Origin: Flavobacteriaceae bacterium UBA3591
GTDB lineage: Bacteria; Bacteroidota; Bacteroidia; Flavobacteriales; Flavobacteriaceae
Direction: 5' to 3'
Assembly: GCA_002375695.1 (NCBI GenBank)
Contig: DFMO01000003.1
Span: 360,062 to 424,061 of the forward strand
Length of the DNA: 64,000 bases
The translations under genes and the position numbers were made by a program. Position 1 is the stretch's first letter. Each line of letters begins with the position of its first letter. The notes beneath the pieces are model-generated. The model was given only the letters and a program-made list of their open reading frames with translations, ran no database searches and was not told where the DNA came from. Shown one piece after another: positions 25,262 to 34,833 of the stretch.

Positions 25262-27517
25262 TTAAAACTTCGTTTTTTTAAGTAGTTTCGGCATTTTCTC
25301 GCTCATTGCTAACAACCATTTAAGTTGTTCGCGCACTAAGTGAGCTTCTTCAATTTTTGAATGAAAACGAGCTGTTTGGCCGTTTTTTTCTTCTTCAGAA
25401 AATATGATACTGCTTCCAAAGGTTTCATCAAAAATATTTTCCAAAAACCTGTCAGTTTCCTCTTCAGTTTTTATGTATGTGTTTGAGTTATATTGAATTT
25501 GGGTATCTAGAATTTTTTCGGCTACTTTTAGATTTTTAATTATTCTTTCAGAAATAATATTAAAATTTTTAGATGCGGGCGTTGTTGGATTATTTAAAAT
25601 ATAGGTGCTTAGTGAGGCCAGAGACGATAAAAAAGTGTGATTTAATACAGCAATTTCGTACACTTTATCAAGGTTTTTCTGCTTAGATTTTGGCTCTTGC
25701 GTCATTCGTTGAAAAGCGGCACTTAAATCGCTTAACTCTAAAAATGCATTTTTTCGCGCTACCTTGTACTCGGTGGGTACATCGCCTTTTTTATTGTAAT
25801 AACTTATAATTTCAGTTAAATAAATTCGGTTGGCTTTTATAGTTCCCAAAAGGGTTTTTTGCATTCCTTGTTTTTCCCAAGCTGGCCAAAGAAGTAAGTT
25901 CCCTAGGGTGGCTAATCCAGCGCCAATCATTGTATCCATTACCCGAAATTGAATAACGTTAAAAATATCGGGTCGCATAAGTGCATAAATAAATACCACA
26001 CTTAAGGTAATAAAGGTTGCCGCAGCTTTATAGTTACGTTGCACCATTGAAAATGCAATGACTAAGGTTAAAATAGCTAAAATACCGTAAACAGTAGTAT
26101 TTTGGGTTAGTAAAACAATGCCAACCGCAATAGCTCCGCCAATTAGCGTGCCAATAGTTCGCTCCTTAGAACGCGTTTTGGTTAACCCAAATGTGGGTCT
26201 CATTATTACAATTATGGTGAGTAAAATCCAATACGGATTTTGTACCGCAAACAAAATTCCTACGCCATAGCCAACCATGGTTATTACTGCAATACGCAGC
26301 GAATGTTTAAAAATTGGAGATCGTAAATTAAAATTTTCTGAAAGGATTTCAAGATCGTAACGCTGTTTTGTTAAAAACCTGCGTGAGTCTTCTTTTTTGG
26401 GCAAGATAATATCGCGATGTGCCGGATTTTGAAGCAACCATTCAATTTTATCAATCTTGTTAATTTGGTCTTTTTGATATTTAAAAAGATTTTTTAATAG
26501 CAACAAATTTTCATCATAAGCAATATCGGAATCTGAAGTAAACTCAGAAATTTCAGTTTTTATTTTATTGTAGAAATGGGCAATCTTTGTGTCTTTTCGC
26601 AATTTTTCGGGGGTCGAAATATTATCTGCAATCACGTTTAAGCGGTCACTCATTGCAAAAAGCAAGTTTTGAAAATATTTTAATTGCTGAGGTTTTTTCT
26701 CAAAAAATGTATCGGTTTTTGAGTAGTTTACAGGATTGGTCATTGCGAGTTCCAACATATCTACAAGCTGTACAAACACAAGTAAGCGCTTGCCGCCATA
26801 GTTACTTCGGCCAGAACCGGTACGGCTGGTAATTAAAATATCTCTAAGCGTTTCGTGGGTAGCTGTCAGTTCGGTTTGGAGCGTTAGTAGCTCCTTTAAA
26901 AGAGTGGCGCGATTTGTTCTTTCGGCAACCAATTTACCTCGAATCTCTAAATAATCTGCAGTGAGTTTTAGCGTTTTTGAAAGGTAGTACTCTGTAGGTG
27001 CTTTTGGAAAAATGAAGTGCCACAATAATGCTAAACCAGCATACCACAGTCCGCCCACTCCAATTAATAACATTCTTTCATAGGGTAGTATGCCTTCGGT
27101 AACATTTGAAAAACTTAAAACCAAAGCAAAAAGCCCCGAAAAACTTATTAATGATGCTCTAAACCCATAGATTGAAATGTATGAAATAGCAAACATTAAA
27201 ACCCCTAATACCGGGAAAAGTAACCACAGCGAAAGATGTAAATATCCACCTATTAAACTAACAATCATTGCCAGAAGTGTAGCTAACAAAATACCGCTAA
27301 TTTTACTGCGTATACTACCGCTTACATCACTAGGAGAAGAGAGAAGTGCACCCACTGTAATTGTTACCCCTATATGCAAAGCATCGAGTTTAATCCCAAT
27401 AAGGATGGGCGTAGTAAGCGCTATTCCTAAGAGAATTGCTTTAGAGAAATCGGTACTTTTAAAAAACTCGGTTAAGTCTTTAATTAAAGTGCCTACTATG
27501 GTATTGGTTAGTTTCAA
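25262..27517 (-). CDS. FUSC/YccS-family membrane protein
   Basis: 751 aa. Two hydrophobic clusters (about 20-170 and 390-560), each of several membrane helices, are separated by a soluble domain and followed by a cytoplasmic tail. This is the duplicated FUSC (fusaric acid resistance/aromatic acid exporter) architecture of YccS and YhfK. The motif PNPYWILLTIIVIMRPTFG-like (here QNPYWILLTI) marks the second repeat. The role is probably aromatic acid efflux, but the substrate is unknown. It is divergent from the MDR reductase gene. Confidence 0.85.
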   Translation of the reverse strand: MKLTNTIVGTLIKDLTEFFKSTDFSKAILLGIALTTPILIGIKLDALHIGVTITVGALLSSPSDVSGSIRSKISGILLATLLAMIVSLIGGYLHLSLWLLFPVLGVLMFAISYISIYGFRASLISFSGLFALVLSFSNVTEGILPYERMLLIGVGGLWYAGLALLWHFIFPKAPTEYYLSKTLKLTADYLEIRGKLVAERTNRATLLKELLTLQTELTATHETLRDILITSRTGSGRSNYGGKRLLVFVQLVDMLELAMTNPVNYSKTDTFFEKKPQQLKYFQNLLFAMSDRLNVIADNISTPEKLRKDTKIAHFYNKIKTEISEFTSDSDIAYDENLLLLKNLFKYQKDQINKIDKIEWLLQNPAHRDIILPKKEDSRRFLTKQRYDLEILSENFNLRSPIFKHSLRIAVITMVGYGVGILFAVQNPYWILLTIIVIMRPTFGLTKTRSKERTIGTLIGGAIAVGIVLLTQNTTVYGILAILTLVIAFSMVQRNYKAAATFITLSVVFIYALMRPDIFNVIQFRVMDTMIGAGLATLGNLLLWPAWEKQGMQKTLLGTIKANRIYLTEIISYYNKKGDVPTEYKVARKNAFLELSDLSAAFQRMTQEPKSKQKNLDKVYEIAVLNHTFLSSLASLSTYILNNPTTPASKNFNIISERIIKNLKVAEKILDTQIQYNSNTYIKTEEETDRFLENIFDETFGSSIIFSEEEKNGQTARFHSKIEEAHLVREQLKWLLAMSEKMPKLLKKTKF

Positions 27518-27690
27518 TGGGCTGTTTCTTTATAAATAACAAAGGTAGAACGTGTGGCGGTTAAGTTTGTTAAACTTATTAGAAATCTAAGATTGTTATT
27601 CTTTTCCTAAAAGTGAGTACTGCTTTTATTTATTGCCGCTTTATCTCTTAACTTAAGAAAAATAAGTATTAATTTTTGAATTGAAACACG

Positions 27691-28686
27691 ATGAATAAAG
27701 CAATATTATTAAAAAATAGACCTCAAGGAAAACCTGCACTTTCAGATTTTAAAATAACCGAAATTGAAACGCCAAAACCAAAAGTTGACGAGATTCTTTT
27801 AAAAACACGTTACGTTTCGGTTGATCCATATTTACGAGGTAGAATGCGCGACCAAAAATCATATATTCCACCTTTTCAATTAAACAAACCATTGGAGTCT
27901 GGGATAATTGCCGAAGTAGTAGCCTCTAACAATAACAATTTTAAAGAGGGTGATTTTGTAAACGGCATGCTTCAGTGGAAAAAATATCAAACATCTGATG
28001 GCACAGGGTTAAATAAAGTTGATAAAAACAAAGCTCCTTTAAAAGCATATTTAGGAATTTTGGGTTTAACAGGGTTAACAGCCTATTTGGGTTTAGAAAA
28101 AATTGGTAAACCAAAAAAGGGTGAAACGCTACTAGTTTCGGGTGCTGCCGGTGCCGTAGGGAGTGTTGTTGGGCAGATAGGAAAAATTATAGGTTGTCGC
28201 GTAGTGGGTATTGCAGGCAGTGATGAAAAAATTAATAGAATTAAAAAGGAATTTAATTTTGATGATGCGATAAATTATAAAACTACCGATGATATAAACA
28301 AAGCAATTGCCAGCAAATGTCCCGAGGGAGTGGATGTGTATTTTGACAATGTAGGGGGCGAAATTCTGGATGCTGCAATGCAAAATATGAATAGATACGG
28401 TAGAATTATAAACTGCGGAGCAATTGCGCTTTATAATAAAACTGAAATGCCAACCGGGCCGCGAGTTGAACCTCTTTTAATTAAAAACAGTCTTTTAATG
28501 CAAGGTTTTATCGTGCGAGATTTTGTAAAAGATTTTGGTCCAGCACAAAAACAATTAGCAACGTGGATGGCAGCCAATAAATTAAATTATTTAGAAACTG
28601 TAGTTGAAGGTTTTGAAAATATACCACAAGCATTTATCGATTTATTTGATGGAAAAAATAAAGGAAAAATGATTGTTGAAGTGTAA
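27691..28686 (+). CDS. NADP-dependent medium-chain oxidoreductase (leukotriene B4 dehydrogenase/CurA type)
   Basis: 331 aa zinc-independent MDR protein. The coenzyme loop is GAAGAVGSVVGQIGK (about 150) and the family block VDPYLRGRM lies near residue 45. Members reduce the C=C bond of enones or alkenals using NADPH. The upstream gap (27518-27690) contains the palindrome TAAGTTT-GTT-AAACTTA at 27562-27578 and a second palindromic element at 27648-27672. The gene is convergent with the ABC ATPase operon, 1 nt away. Confidence 0.9.
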   Translation: MNKAILLKNRPQGKPALSDFKITEIETPKPKVDEILLKTRYVSVDPYLRGRMRDQKSYIPPFQLNKPLESGIIAEVVASNNNNFKEGDFVNGMLQWKKYQTSDGTGLNKVDKNKAPLKAYLGILGLTGLTAYLGLEKIGKPKKGETLLVSGAAGAVGSVVGQIGKIIGCRVVGIAGSDEKINRIKKEFNFDDAINYKTTDDINKAIASKCPEGVDVYFDNVGGEILDAAMQNMNRYGRIINCGAIALYNKTEMPTGPRVEPLLIKNSLLMQGFIVRDFVKDFGPAQKQLATWMAANKLNYLETVVEGFENIPQAFIDLFDGKNKGKMIVEV

Positions 28687-28687
28687 G

Positions 28688-29635
28688 TTATTCTGAAATT
28701 TTAAGCCAACAAACCGCACCTTGTTTTAAAGGTGAAGTATGATTAAAAAACACTTTTGCACCTTTAAAACTTCCCTCAACTAAATAGTGACTTCCTTTAA
28801 AATATGATTTTTCTACTACTACTTGGAGTATAGTTTTTACCTTTGAAACTTGAAGCTGGTGCGGGAAAACGACAATTTTTTCGGTGGTAGTGCTTGATGA
28901 AACAAGGTGTTTTGAAAGTAAATTTGCATCTCCAAAAAAGCTGGCTTGATAGGCTGTAGATACATTGTTATAAACAAATTCGGGAGTGCCAAACATTTCT
29001 TCGGTACCGTCTTTTAACATTAAAATATAATCTGAAAATGCCAGCGCCTCATCGCTTTCGTGTGTAGCAGTGATACAACTTATTTTATTTTCTTTTAAAT
29101 AGCTAAAAATTTTGCGTTGCAGTTTATTTTTCCTGAAGGTATCCACATTGCTAAATGGTTCATCGAGTAGTAGTATTTCGGGTTTTTTTGCCAGTGCTTT
29201 GGCTAAAGCTACACGTTGTTTTTGCCCTCCGCTTAAATTTTTAACCAAGGTGTTTTTATAGGGTAATAGTTCTACTACAGTTAGCAATGTATTAATTCGC
29301 GCGGTGTCTTCTTCTTCATTTAGTCCCGTTAAATGAGTATTTAAGTTTTCGAAAACGGTGGTAAAGGGCATTATATTAAATTCTTGTGCTACCAGTTTCA
29401 TAAAGGGTTCGCCAGGAATAAGTGCTTTGGTTGGGCCTAGCAATTTTTTATCGTTGTAAAAAATAGCGCCATTTTCAACTGGTAGTAAACCGTAAACAAG
29501 ATGTAAAAGGGTGGATTTTCCGCAACCACTTTCTCCTAAAATACTTAAATGTTCGCCTGCTTTTAAAGTAAAATTTATATTCTCTAAAATTGGTTGTTTA
29601 GAATAGGAGAACGAATCTATTTTTACTTTTAGCAT
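28688..29635 (-). CDS. ABC transporter ATP-binding protein
   Basis: 315 aa. Walker A is GESGCGKST (34-42), the signature is LSGGQKQRVALAKAL, and Walker B is EILLLDEPFSN with a downstream THESDEAL switch His. A C-terminal extension of about 80 residues (KVKTILQVVVEKSYFKG) resembles a TOBE-like domain of import ATPases. No permease gene is adjacent, so the partner is unknown. It starts 9 nt after the preceding gene in a likely pheS-membrane protein-hypothetical-ABC operon. Confidence 0.88.
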   Translation of the reverse strand: MLKVKIDSFSYSKQPILENINFTLKAGEHLSILGESGCGKSTLLHLVYGLLPVENGAIFYNDKKLLGPTKALIPGEPFMKLVAQEFNIMPFTTVFENLNTHLTGLNEEEDTARINTLLTVVELLPYKNTLVKNLSGGQKQRVALAKALAKKPEILLLDEPFSNVDTFRKNKLQRKIFSYLKENKISCITATHESDEALAFSDYILMLKDGTEEMFGTPEFVYNNVSTAYQASFFGDANLLSKHLVSSSTTTEKIVVFPHQLQVSKVKTILQVVVEKSYFKGSHYLVEGSFKGAKVFFNHTSPLKQGAVCWLKISE

Positions 29636-29644
29636 CGCTGCAGT

Positions 29645-30040
29645 TTATTTAGCTAAAATTCCGTCGGTATCTACGGCGGGAAGTTTAACGGTATTGCTTT
29701 CAGAAATACTGTTGGGTGTAAAAGTAAATTTTCGTTCAAACATACGGCTGCCGTCAAAAAAAGTAACCAAATACTCATTGGTAAAGGCTAAAACCGCTTC
29801 GGCAATAAATTCAATTTTTATAGCCTGTTTTGGGGCTACGTTACCAAGATTTCGGCGTAGGGTTGTCGTTTTTTTATCTTCAGTATTTCCGCGAGACATA
29901 ACCAATACGGTTTCAATTTGCGTTTCGCGGTTATTGATAAAATACACAGTCCAAAGTTTTGCACCTACTTCTTCATCGTATTCATTGATAGCAACAATAT
30001 GAATATTTTCGGCTTTTGGTATTTCAATATCTTTTCGCAT
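29645..30040 (-). CDS. conserved hypothetical protein behind pheS
   Basis: 131 aa, no signal peptide or membrane segment. Predicted to be mainly beta-strand (ENIHIVAINEYDEEVGAKLWTVYFIN). I do not recognise the family. It follows the 54-aa membrane protein by 2 nt and precedes the ABC ATPase by 9 nt, so it is part of a tight operon and may serve that ATPase. Confidence 0.75.
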   Translation of the reverse strand: MRKDIEIPKAENIHIVAINEYDEEVGAKLWTVYFINNRETQIETVLVMSRGNTEDKKTTTLRRNLGNVAPKQAIKIEFIAEAVLAFTNEYLVTFFDGSRMFERKFTFTPNSISESNTVKLPAVDTDGILAK

Positions 30041-30042
30041 AA

Positions 30043-30207
30043 TTAATCGTCAATTTTCCACATAATCCATACCGCTAGTAACGCTATTGCGGCTACAACT
30101 AGCAAAATAGATCCAATAATAATTTTAATGGCGGCAATTACAAATGTTAAATAGGCAATAGCAATGCCTATAATAATGAGAACAGCAATAGCGGCATACT
30201 TTTTCAT
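30043..30207 (-). CDS. 54-aa small membrane protein
   Basis: Short frame with ATG at 30207 and TAA at 30043-30045. The product starts MKKYAAIAVLIIIGIAIAYL and ends VWIMWKIDD, and is almost entirely hydrophobic with two membrane helices. It sits 41 nt after pheS and 2 nt before the 131-aa gene, filling what would otherwise be an empty gap, which supports it as a real gene. Function unknown. Confidence 0.7.
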   Translation of the reverse strand: MKKYAAIAVLIIIGIAIAYLTFVIAAIKIIIGSILLVVAAIALLAVWIMWKIDD

Positions 30208-30248
30208 AATACTATTTTTAAGCGAGTGATTTTGCTTAAAGATGCTAA

Positions 30249-31268
30249 CTATAGTACACTTTTAAATTGCTCTAAAAAGCGTACATCGTTTTCGCTAAAC
30301 ATTCTAATATCTGGTATTTGGTGTAATAGCATGGCAATACGGTCTATACCTACACCAAAGGCGAAACCTGTGTAAACTTCGGGGTCGATGCCACAATTTT
30401 TTAGTACGTTGGGGTCTACCATTCCGCAACCGCCAATTTCTAACCAGCCGGTTCCTTTTGTAATTTTATAATCTGTTTCGGTTTCTAATCCCCAGTAAAC
30501 GTCTACTTCGGCGCTAGGTTCGGTAAAGGGAAAGTAGGAGGGACGAAGCCTAATTTTAGATTTCCCAAACATTTCAGTGGTAAAATATTGAAGCGTTTGT
30601 TTTAAATCGGCAAAGCTTACTCCTTTATCTACGTATAAACCTTCCACTTGGTGAAAGAAGCAGTGCGAGCGTGCCGAAATTGCTTCGTTTCTATACACAC
30701 GGCCCGGCGAAATGGTTCTAATAGGTGGTTTGTTGTCTTCCATATAACGCACCTGTACCGATGAGGTGTGCGTGCGCAATAAAATATCTGGATTGGTTTG
30801 AATAAAAAAAGTATCCTGCATATCGCGCGCTGGATGATATTCGGGTAAATTTAACGCAGTAAAATTATGCCAGTCGTCTTCAATTTCAGGCCCTTCAGAC
30901 ACGTTAAAACCTATGCGTAAAAAGATGTCTATTATTTTATTTTTTACAATAGAAATTGGGTGACGCGCGCCCAAAGACATAATTTCACCTGGACGTGTTA
31001 GGTCGCCATATTGACCTTTGGCTTCGGCATTGATTTCTAAAGCAGCTTTTAAAGAATCGATTTTATTTTGGGCAGCGTTTTTAAGACTGTTTATTACTTG
31101 TCCAAATTCTTTTTTCTGTTCGTTTGGAACATTTTTAAACTCGGCAAAAAAACTGTTTAAAATTCCTTTTTTTCCCAAATATTTTATGCGGAAGTTTTCT
31201 ATTTCTTCTTTATTAGTTGAAGAAAAGGCTTCAACTTGGGCAATATGATTTTTTATGGTATCTATCAT
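30249..31268 (-). CDS. pheS: phenylalanine--tRNA ligase alpha subunit
   Basis: 339 aa class II synthetase. The N-terminal coiled coil is followed by motif 2 (RTISPGRVYRNEAISARSH) and motif 3 (GFAFGVGIDRIAML). It charges tRNA-Phe as an alpha2-beta2 enzyme; pheT is not in this window. It lies 25 nt after an uncharacterised 118-aa gene and ahead of the small membrane protein. Confidence 0.97.
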   Translation of the reverse strand: MIDTIKNHIAQVEAFSSTNKEEIENFRIKYLGKKGILNSFFAEFKNVPNEQKKEFGQVINSLKNAAQNKIDSLKAALEINAEAKGQYGDLTRPGEIMSLGARHPISIVKNKIIDIFLRIGFNVSEGPEIEDDWHNFTALNLPEYHPARDMQDTFFIQTNPDILLRTHTSSVQVRYMEDNKPPIRTISPGRVYRNEAISARSHCFFHQVEGLYVDKGVSFADLKQTLQYFTTEMFGKSKIRLRPSYFPFTEPSAEVDVYWGLETETDYKITKGTGWLEIGGCGMVDPNVLKNCGIDPEVYTGFAFGVGIDRIAMLLHQIPDIRMFSENDVRFLEQFKSVL

Positions 31269-31293
31269 CTTTTAATTTTCTTCAGAAACCTAA

Positions 31294-31650
31294 TTAATTT
31301 ATTACTTCTTTTTCTACAAAATATTGAACAATTGCTTCTTTCATCAAAACACTTTGTTCGCCCGCTTTTAGGGGTGGTAACTGCTCGACTACTGTGTAAT
31401 GAGGCCATCCGTCATCATCAAAATAATCGAATTTATAATAACCGTAGGGCTCTAAAAGGCGGCATATTGCTATATGCATTAAATTTAATTTTTCGTCTTT
31501 TTTAAACCTTCGGTGCAATTGTCCTAACTCTTGTAACCCAATTAAATATATTATTGCATCCAAATCTAAGGTATCTCCATCGGCAAAGCGGTTGCTCAAT
31601 AGTTGCACCACTTCTTCCCATTGCATCTTTAATTGTTCGTCACGTGCCAT
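31294..31650 (-). CDS. conserved hypothetical protein upstream of pheS
   Basis: 118 aa from ATG at 31650. A longer frame starts at 31683, but a TATCTTTG -7 box (31673-31680) lies within that extension, so transcription probably starts inside it and the shorter form is favoured. The product is soluble, helical in the first half (WEEVVQLLSNRFADG) and acidic-aromatic in the second (YYKFDYFDDDGWPHY). No family recognised. It is probably the first gene of the pheS operon. Confidence 0.75.
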   Translation of the reverse strand: MARDEQLKMQWEEVVQLLSNRFADGDTLDLDAIIYLIGLQELGQLHRRFKKDEKLNLMHIAICRLLEPYGYYKFDYFDDDGWPHYTVVEQLPPLKAGEQSVLMKEAIVQYFVEKEVIN

Positions 31651-31672
31651 TTTTTCGTTATAATTTTGTGTG

Positions 31673-31680
31673 CAAAGATA
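31673..31680 (-). promoter_or_regulatory. -7 box of the pheS-region operon
   Basis: Minus-strand TATCTTTG, 22 nt before the preferred ATG at 31650. No TTG -33 element was found. Confidence 0.5.
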
Positions 31681-31754
31681 CATTTTACTATTCTGAAATT
31701 TGAATTCCTATTTCAGAATTTGGAAAATGGTATATTTATAAAAATTTTTAAATA

Positions 31755-32303
31755 ATGAACACCATAGACATCGTAATTGGCATCATACTAATCATAGCTT
31801 TTATAATGGGATTCCGAAAGGGTTTACTGCGCTCTTTGGCATCGTTAATTGGGTTGGTAGCCGGAGTATATGGAGGAATGTTTTTTTCAGATTACGCACG
31901 GGTGTACCTGGAAAGTTGGTTTGATTGGAGTGCCGATTTAACCAATATTGCAGCGTTTTTAATAACCTTTTTAGTGATTATGCTTCTTTTTTCGTTAGTG
32001 GGGCGCATTTTAACCAAAGTGGCCGATTTTGCTATGATGGGGCTTTTTAATAAACTATTTGGCGGTGTTTTTAACGCCTTTAAATTCGCCTTTCTCTTAA
32101 GCGTTGTTTTTATGTTTGTAAACGCATCTGAAAACTATAGAATATTATCGCCCCAAGAGCGAGACGCCTCCTTACTTTATACCCCAGTTGCGGCAATAGC
32201 GCCCGCTATTTTACCTTCAATTATAGAAGAGGTAGACCAATTAGATTTGGAGCTTCCAAGCCTCGAAACAAATAAAGAAGCCGAAAAAGATAGTATTAAT
32301 TAA
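31755..32303 (+). CDS. cvpA: CvpA family membrane protein
   Basis: 182 aa with four membrane helices. The N-terminus (IDIVIGIILIIAFIMGFRKG) is the CvpA signature, known from colicin V production and linked to envelope stress in other bacteria. The C-terminal tail is acidic. The last 4 bases overlap the convergent batE gene. Confidence 0.88.
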   Translation: MNTIDIVIGIILIIAFIMGFRKGLLRSLASLIGLVAGVYGGMFFSDYARVYLESWFDWSADLTNIAAFLITFLVIMLLFSLVGRILTKVADFAMMGLFNKLFGGVFNAFKFAFLLSVVFMFVNASENYRILSPQERDASLLYTPVAAIAPAILPSIIEEVDQLDLELPSLETNKEAEKDSIN

Positions 32304-33055
32304 AGTTGTTTTAATTCGGTAGCGGGTATCCACCCATCTTTACCATCGGCTAAAGATATTTTATACCAATTGCCGTCCTGCGCTTCAATTTCAACCTTTG
32401 TACCCTCGTGCAATACAAACGCAACATTACTGCCCAAAGTTGGTTCGGTTTTAATTTCAATTTCACTAGCAAAAATAATAGCCGATTGCTGGTTTGTATA
32501 ATCGTTAAATGTTAAAAATGCCATGCTTAAGGCCGCAATTAAAAATATACCTGCTAGGGTTGCTCCCGAAAATAGCAAACGTTTTCTCCTTTCGCCAACA
32601 GCGAAATAATAAAGCAGAAATAAAACAACAAGCGCGATTGAAAAACTTACCGCCAATACTGCCCAACCGTTAAAAGAAAACAAGTTTGCAATACTCGCAT
32701 ACCATTTTGAAAATACAGTTTTGGGCAAAGGCTCAATTGAATCTATCTTAGCATTTTGGGCAAAAGCTAAGTTGTTTTTTATATCGCTGTCGTTTGGTGC
32801 GAGTTGTAACGCTTTTTCGTAATAATAAATACTCGGGCCAATTTTGTTAAGCTTATAGGCTGCATTTCCTAAATTAAAATACAACGGGGCAGAGTGCTCG
32901 CCATTGTCTAATATTTTTTTCCAAGAATTTATAGCCTGTTGGTACTTTCCGTTTTTATATAATTCTTTCCCTTGGTTAAATAAGTTTTCGTTTTGTGCAA
33001 AACCTATACACGAAACGAAAAATAGTAATATGTACAGCAACTTTTTCATCTTCAT
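32300..33055 (-). CDS. batE: BatE-like TPR and SH3 protein
   Basis: 251 aa. A signal peptide (ending CIGFAQ) and TPR repeats at about 22-100 (FNLGNAAYKLNKIGPSIYYYEKAL) are followed by two membrane helices (about 128-150 and 160-185) and a bacterial SH3 domain (GTKVEIEAQDGNWYKI). It is the last gene of the Bat aerotolerance-type operon, 5 nt after batD. The protein is thought to help assemble the BatA/BatB complex in the periplasm. Confidence 0.85.
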   Translation of the reverse strand: MKMKKLLYILLFFVSCIGFAQNENLFNQGKELYKNGKYQQAINSWKKILDNGEHSAPLYFNLGNAAYKLNKIGPSIYYYEKALQLAPNDSDIKNNLAFAQNAKIDSIEPLPKTVFSKWYASIANLFSFNGWAVLAVSFSIALVVLFLLYYFAVGERRKRLLFSGATLAGIFLIAALSMAFLTFNDYTNQQSAIIFASEIEIKTEPTLGSNVAFVLHEGTKVEIEAQDGNWYKISLADGKDGWIPATELKQL

Positions 33056-33060
33056 CGTTT

Positions 33061-34830
33061 TTACTGTATTTGTTTGTCAATATTTGAGATTACTGCAACC
33101 GCTTTGTTATAATCTTGTTGTGCCGAAGCCTTTGACGACGAAGCATATCGAGCAAATTCGCAACTTGTAAGTAAGTTTATAAACCCGTCAACTACAGATG
33201 CCTCTACCTGTCTTTCCATTAGCATTTTTGAAATAAGACTTTTCTCCATTTCTGAAGTTTCTATGTTGAGTTTTGCCTTTAAGTAATTGTGAAGCGCACG
33301 CTCTAAAGCTTCGTAAAATGCTTCGGGGTTTGATAAGTTTCGCTTTGCTTCCGAAAGGTATTTTTTTGCCAGTTTATTTGCGCGGCGCAGTTTATTTCCT
33401 TCAACATCATTAAGTCGAGCTTTACGCTTTTTCCCTGCCAAAATAAACAGCGGAATTAATAAAAATGGTCCGCCTAAAAGTGTCCAAAATAATGGTGACT
33501 TAAAGAAATTGTTTTTAGTAATTGGTTGCAAATTAGCCTCGAGCATAAGGTACTTAAAATTGTCTTTTGAAAGTACAACCTGTTTATTGGGTTGATGTGT
33601 AGCATTATTTTGTGCAGCCGTTATAGGTCCATTTTCAACTTCGATAACTATTTCGTCAGAAGTAATACTTTTGTATGTTTCGGTTTTTGGATCGAAAAAC
33701 GAAAATGTTATCGGGTTTATAGGATAGCTACCCTTAAATTGCGGAACAATAGTATAAGCATCTGTTACGGTGCCTTGCATACCACCGGTAGAAGTTCTAA
33801 CTTTTTCAATACGTTCGGGCTCATAAACCTCTAGTGTGTTGGGAAGCTTTACATCTGGAGTTTTAAATAATTTTAAGTTTCCTTTGCCCGAAACAGTAAC
33901 ATCGAGTTGTAAGGATTCGTTGGCATTTAGCGCAGTTTTGTTCGTGCTAACCTTAAAGTCAAAATTACCAACGGCACCGTTAAATCCATCAGGTTTTCCT
34001 TCGAGCGGAAGGGGTTTAACATTTATGGTTCGTTTTCCTGCCGAAATGGTTTTATTAACGCGCTCCATAATTCTTCTACCAAAAAAATCACGACGATTTC
34101 CTTGTACATCAATGGGCACATCGAGTGTAAGGGGTTCTATGTCGAGCTCCCCTGTTTTTTGCGGATATAAAACAGTGGTTCTTAATATTACATAGCGGTA
34201 ATCTTCTCCTTTGTATTTTCCTTCGTAAACCTTAAAGTTGTTTTGATTGTCTATGTTTTGACTCCAAAAGTCGGCGTATTTTGGGGTGTCAATTTCGCGC
34301 CATTGACTTGTAATACTTACATCATGAGAGACGTACAATTTGTAGGTAACAGTAATTGCTTCGTTTAAATAAGGTTGTGCATTACTTACTTCGGCAACTA
34401 AGTGTACATTTTCACTCGCCACATAATCTGCATTACTTCCATCTTTTGGTACCTCAACTGCGGCGGTAACTTGTACCTCAACCGGAAGGGTTTTATAAGT
34501 TTGGCCTTCAATTTCAATAGTGGCTTGAGCAATAGTAAGTTTCCCGCGTGTTTGAGGTGCTAAAAAGTACGAATAGGTTTTTGAAAAACTACGTTTTCCG
34601 TTTATCCAAGAATTACTAATGGATTGGTTGGGACCACCTACCACTCGGAATCCTTCAAAACTTGGCGGATTAAAATTGTCGCCATCTTGGTTCATTTCAA
34701 AATCTACTCGCAACCGTTCGTTAATACCAAGTTTCTTTTTACTTACCTTGGCATTAAATTGAACTTGTGCTGTTGCAGCCAAGCTACACAGCACAAACGT
34801 TAGTAGGATTAATAAATTCTTCGTCTTCAT
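33061..34830 (-). CDS. batD: BatD protein
   Basis: 589 aa. A signal peptide (SLAATAQ) precedes a large periplasmic region of beta-sandwich repeats (VQFNAKVSKKKLGINERLRV) typical of BatD. A membrane helix follows at about 445-470 (SPLFWTLLGGPFLLIPLFILAG), then a cytoplasmic helical tail. It starts 3 nt after batC. Bat proteins are linked to oxidative stress tolerance in Bacteroides and Leptospira. Confidence 0.88.
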   Translation of the reverse strand: MKTKNLLILLTFVLCSLAATAQVQFNAKVSKKKLGINERLRVDFEMNQDGDNFNPPSFEGFRVVGGPNQSISNSWINGKRSFSKTYSYFLAPQTRGKLTIAQATIEIEGQTYKTLPVEVQVTAAVEVPKDGSNADYVASENVHLVAEVSNAQPYLNEAITVTYKLYVSHDVSITSQWREIDTPKYADFWSQNIDNQNNFKVYEGKYKGEDYRYVILRTTVLYPQKTGELDIEPLTLDVPIDVQGNRRDFFGRRIMERVNKTISAGKRTINVKPLPLEGKPDGFNGAVGNFDFKVSTNKTALNANESLQLDVTVSGKGNLKLFKTPDVKLPNTLEVYEPERIEKVRTSTGGMQGTVTDAYTIVPQFKGSYPINPITFSFFDPKTETYKSITSDEIVIEVENGPITAAQNNATHQPNKQVVLSKDNFKYLMLEANLQPITKNNFFKSPLFWTLLGGPFLLIPLFILAGKKRKARLNDVEGNKLRRANKLAKKYLSEAKRNLSNPEAFYEALERALHNYLKAKLNIETSEMEKSLISKMLMERQVEASVVDGFINLLTSCEFARYASSSKASAQQDYNKAVAVISNIDKQIQ

Positions 34831-34833
34831 AAT

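Noticed and set aside
27562..27578. Palindrome TAAGTTT-GTT-AAACTTA between FUSC and the MDR reductase as an operator
   Set aside because: AT-rich, with no regulator nearby and no alignment with a promoter box. Noted in the reductase entry only.
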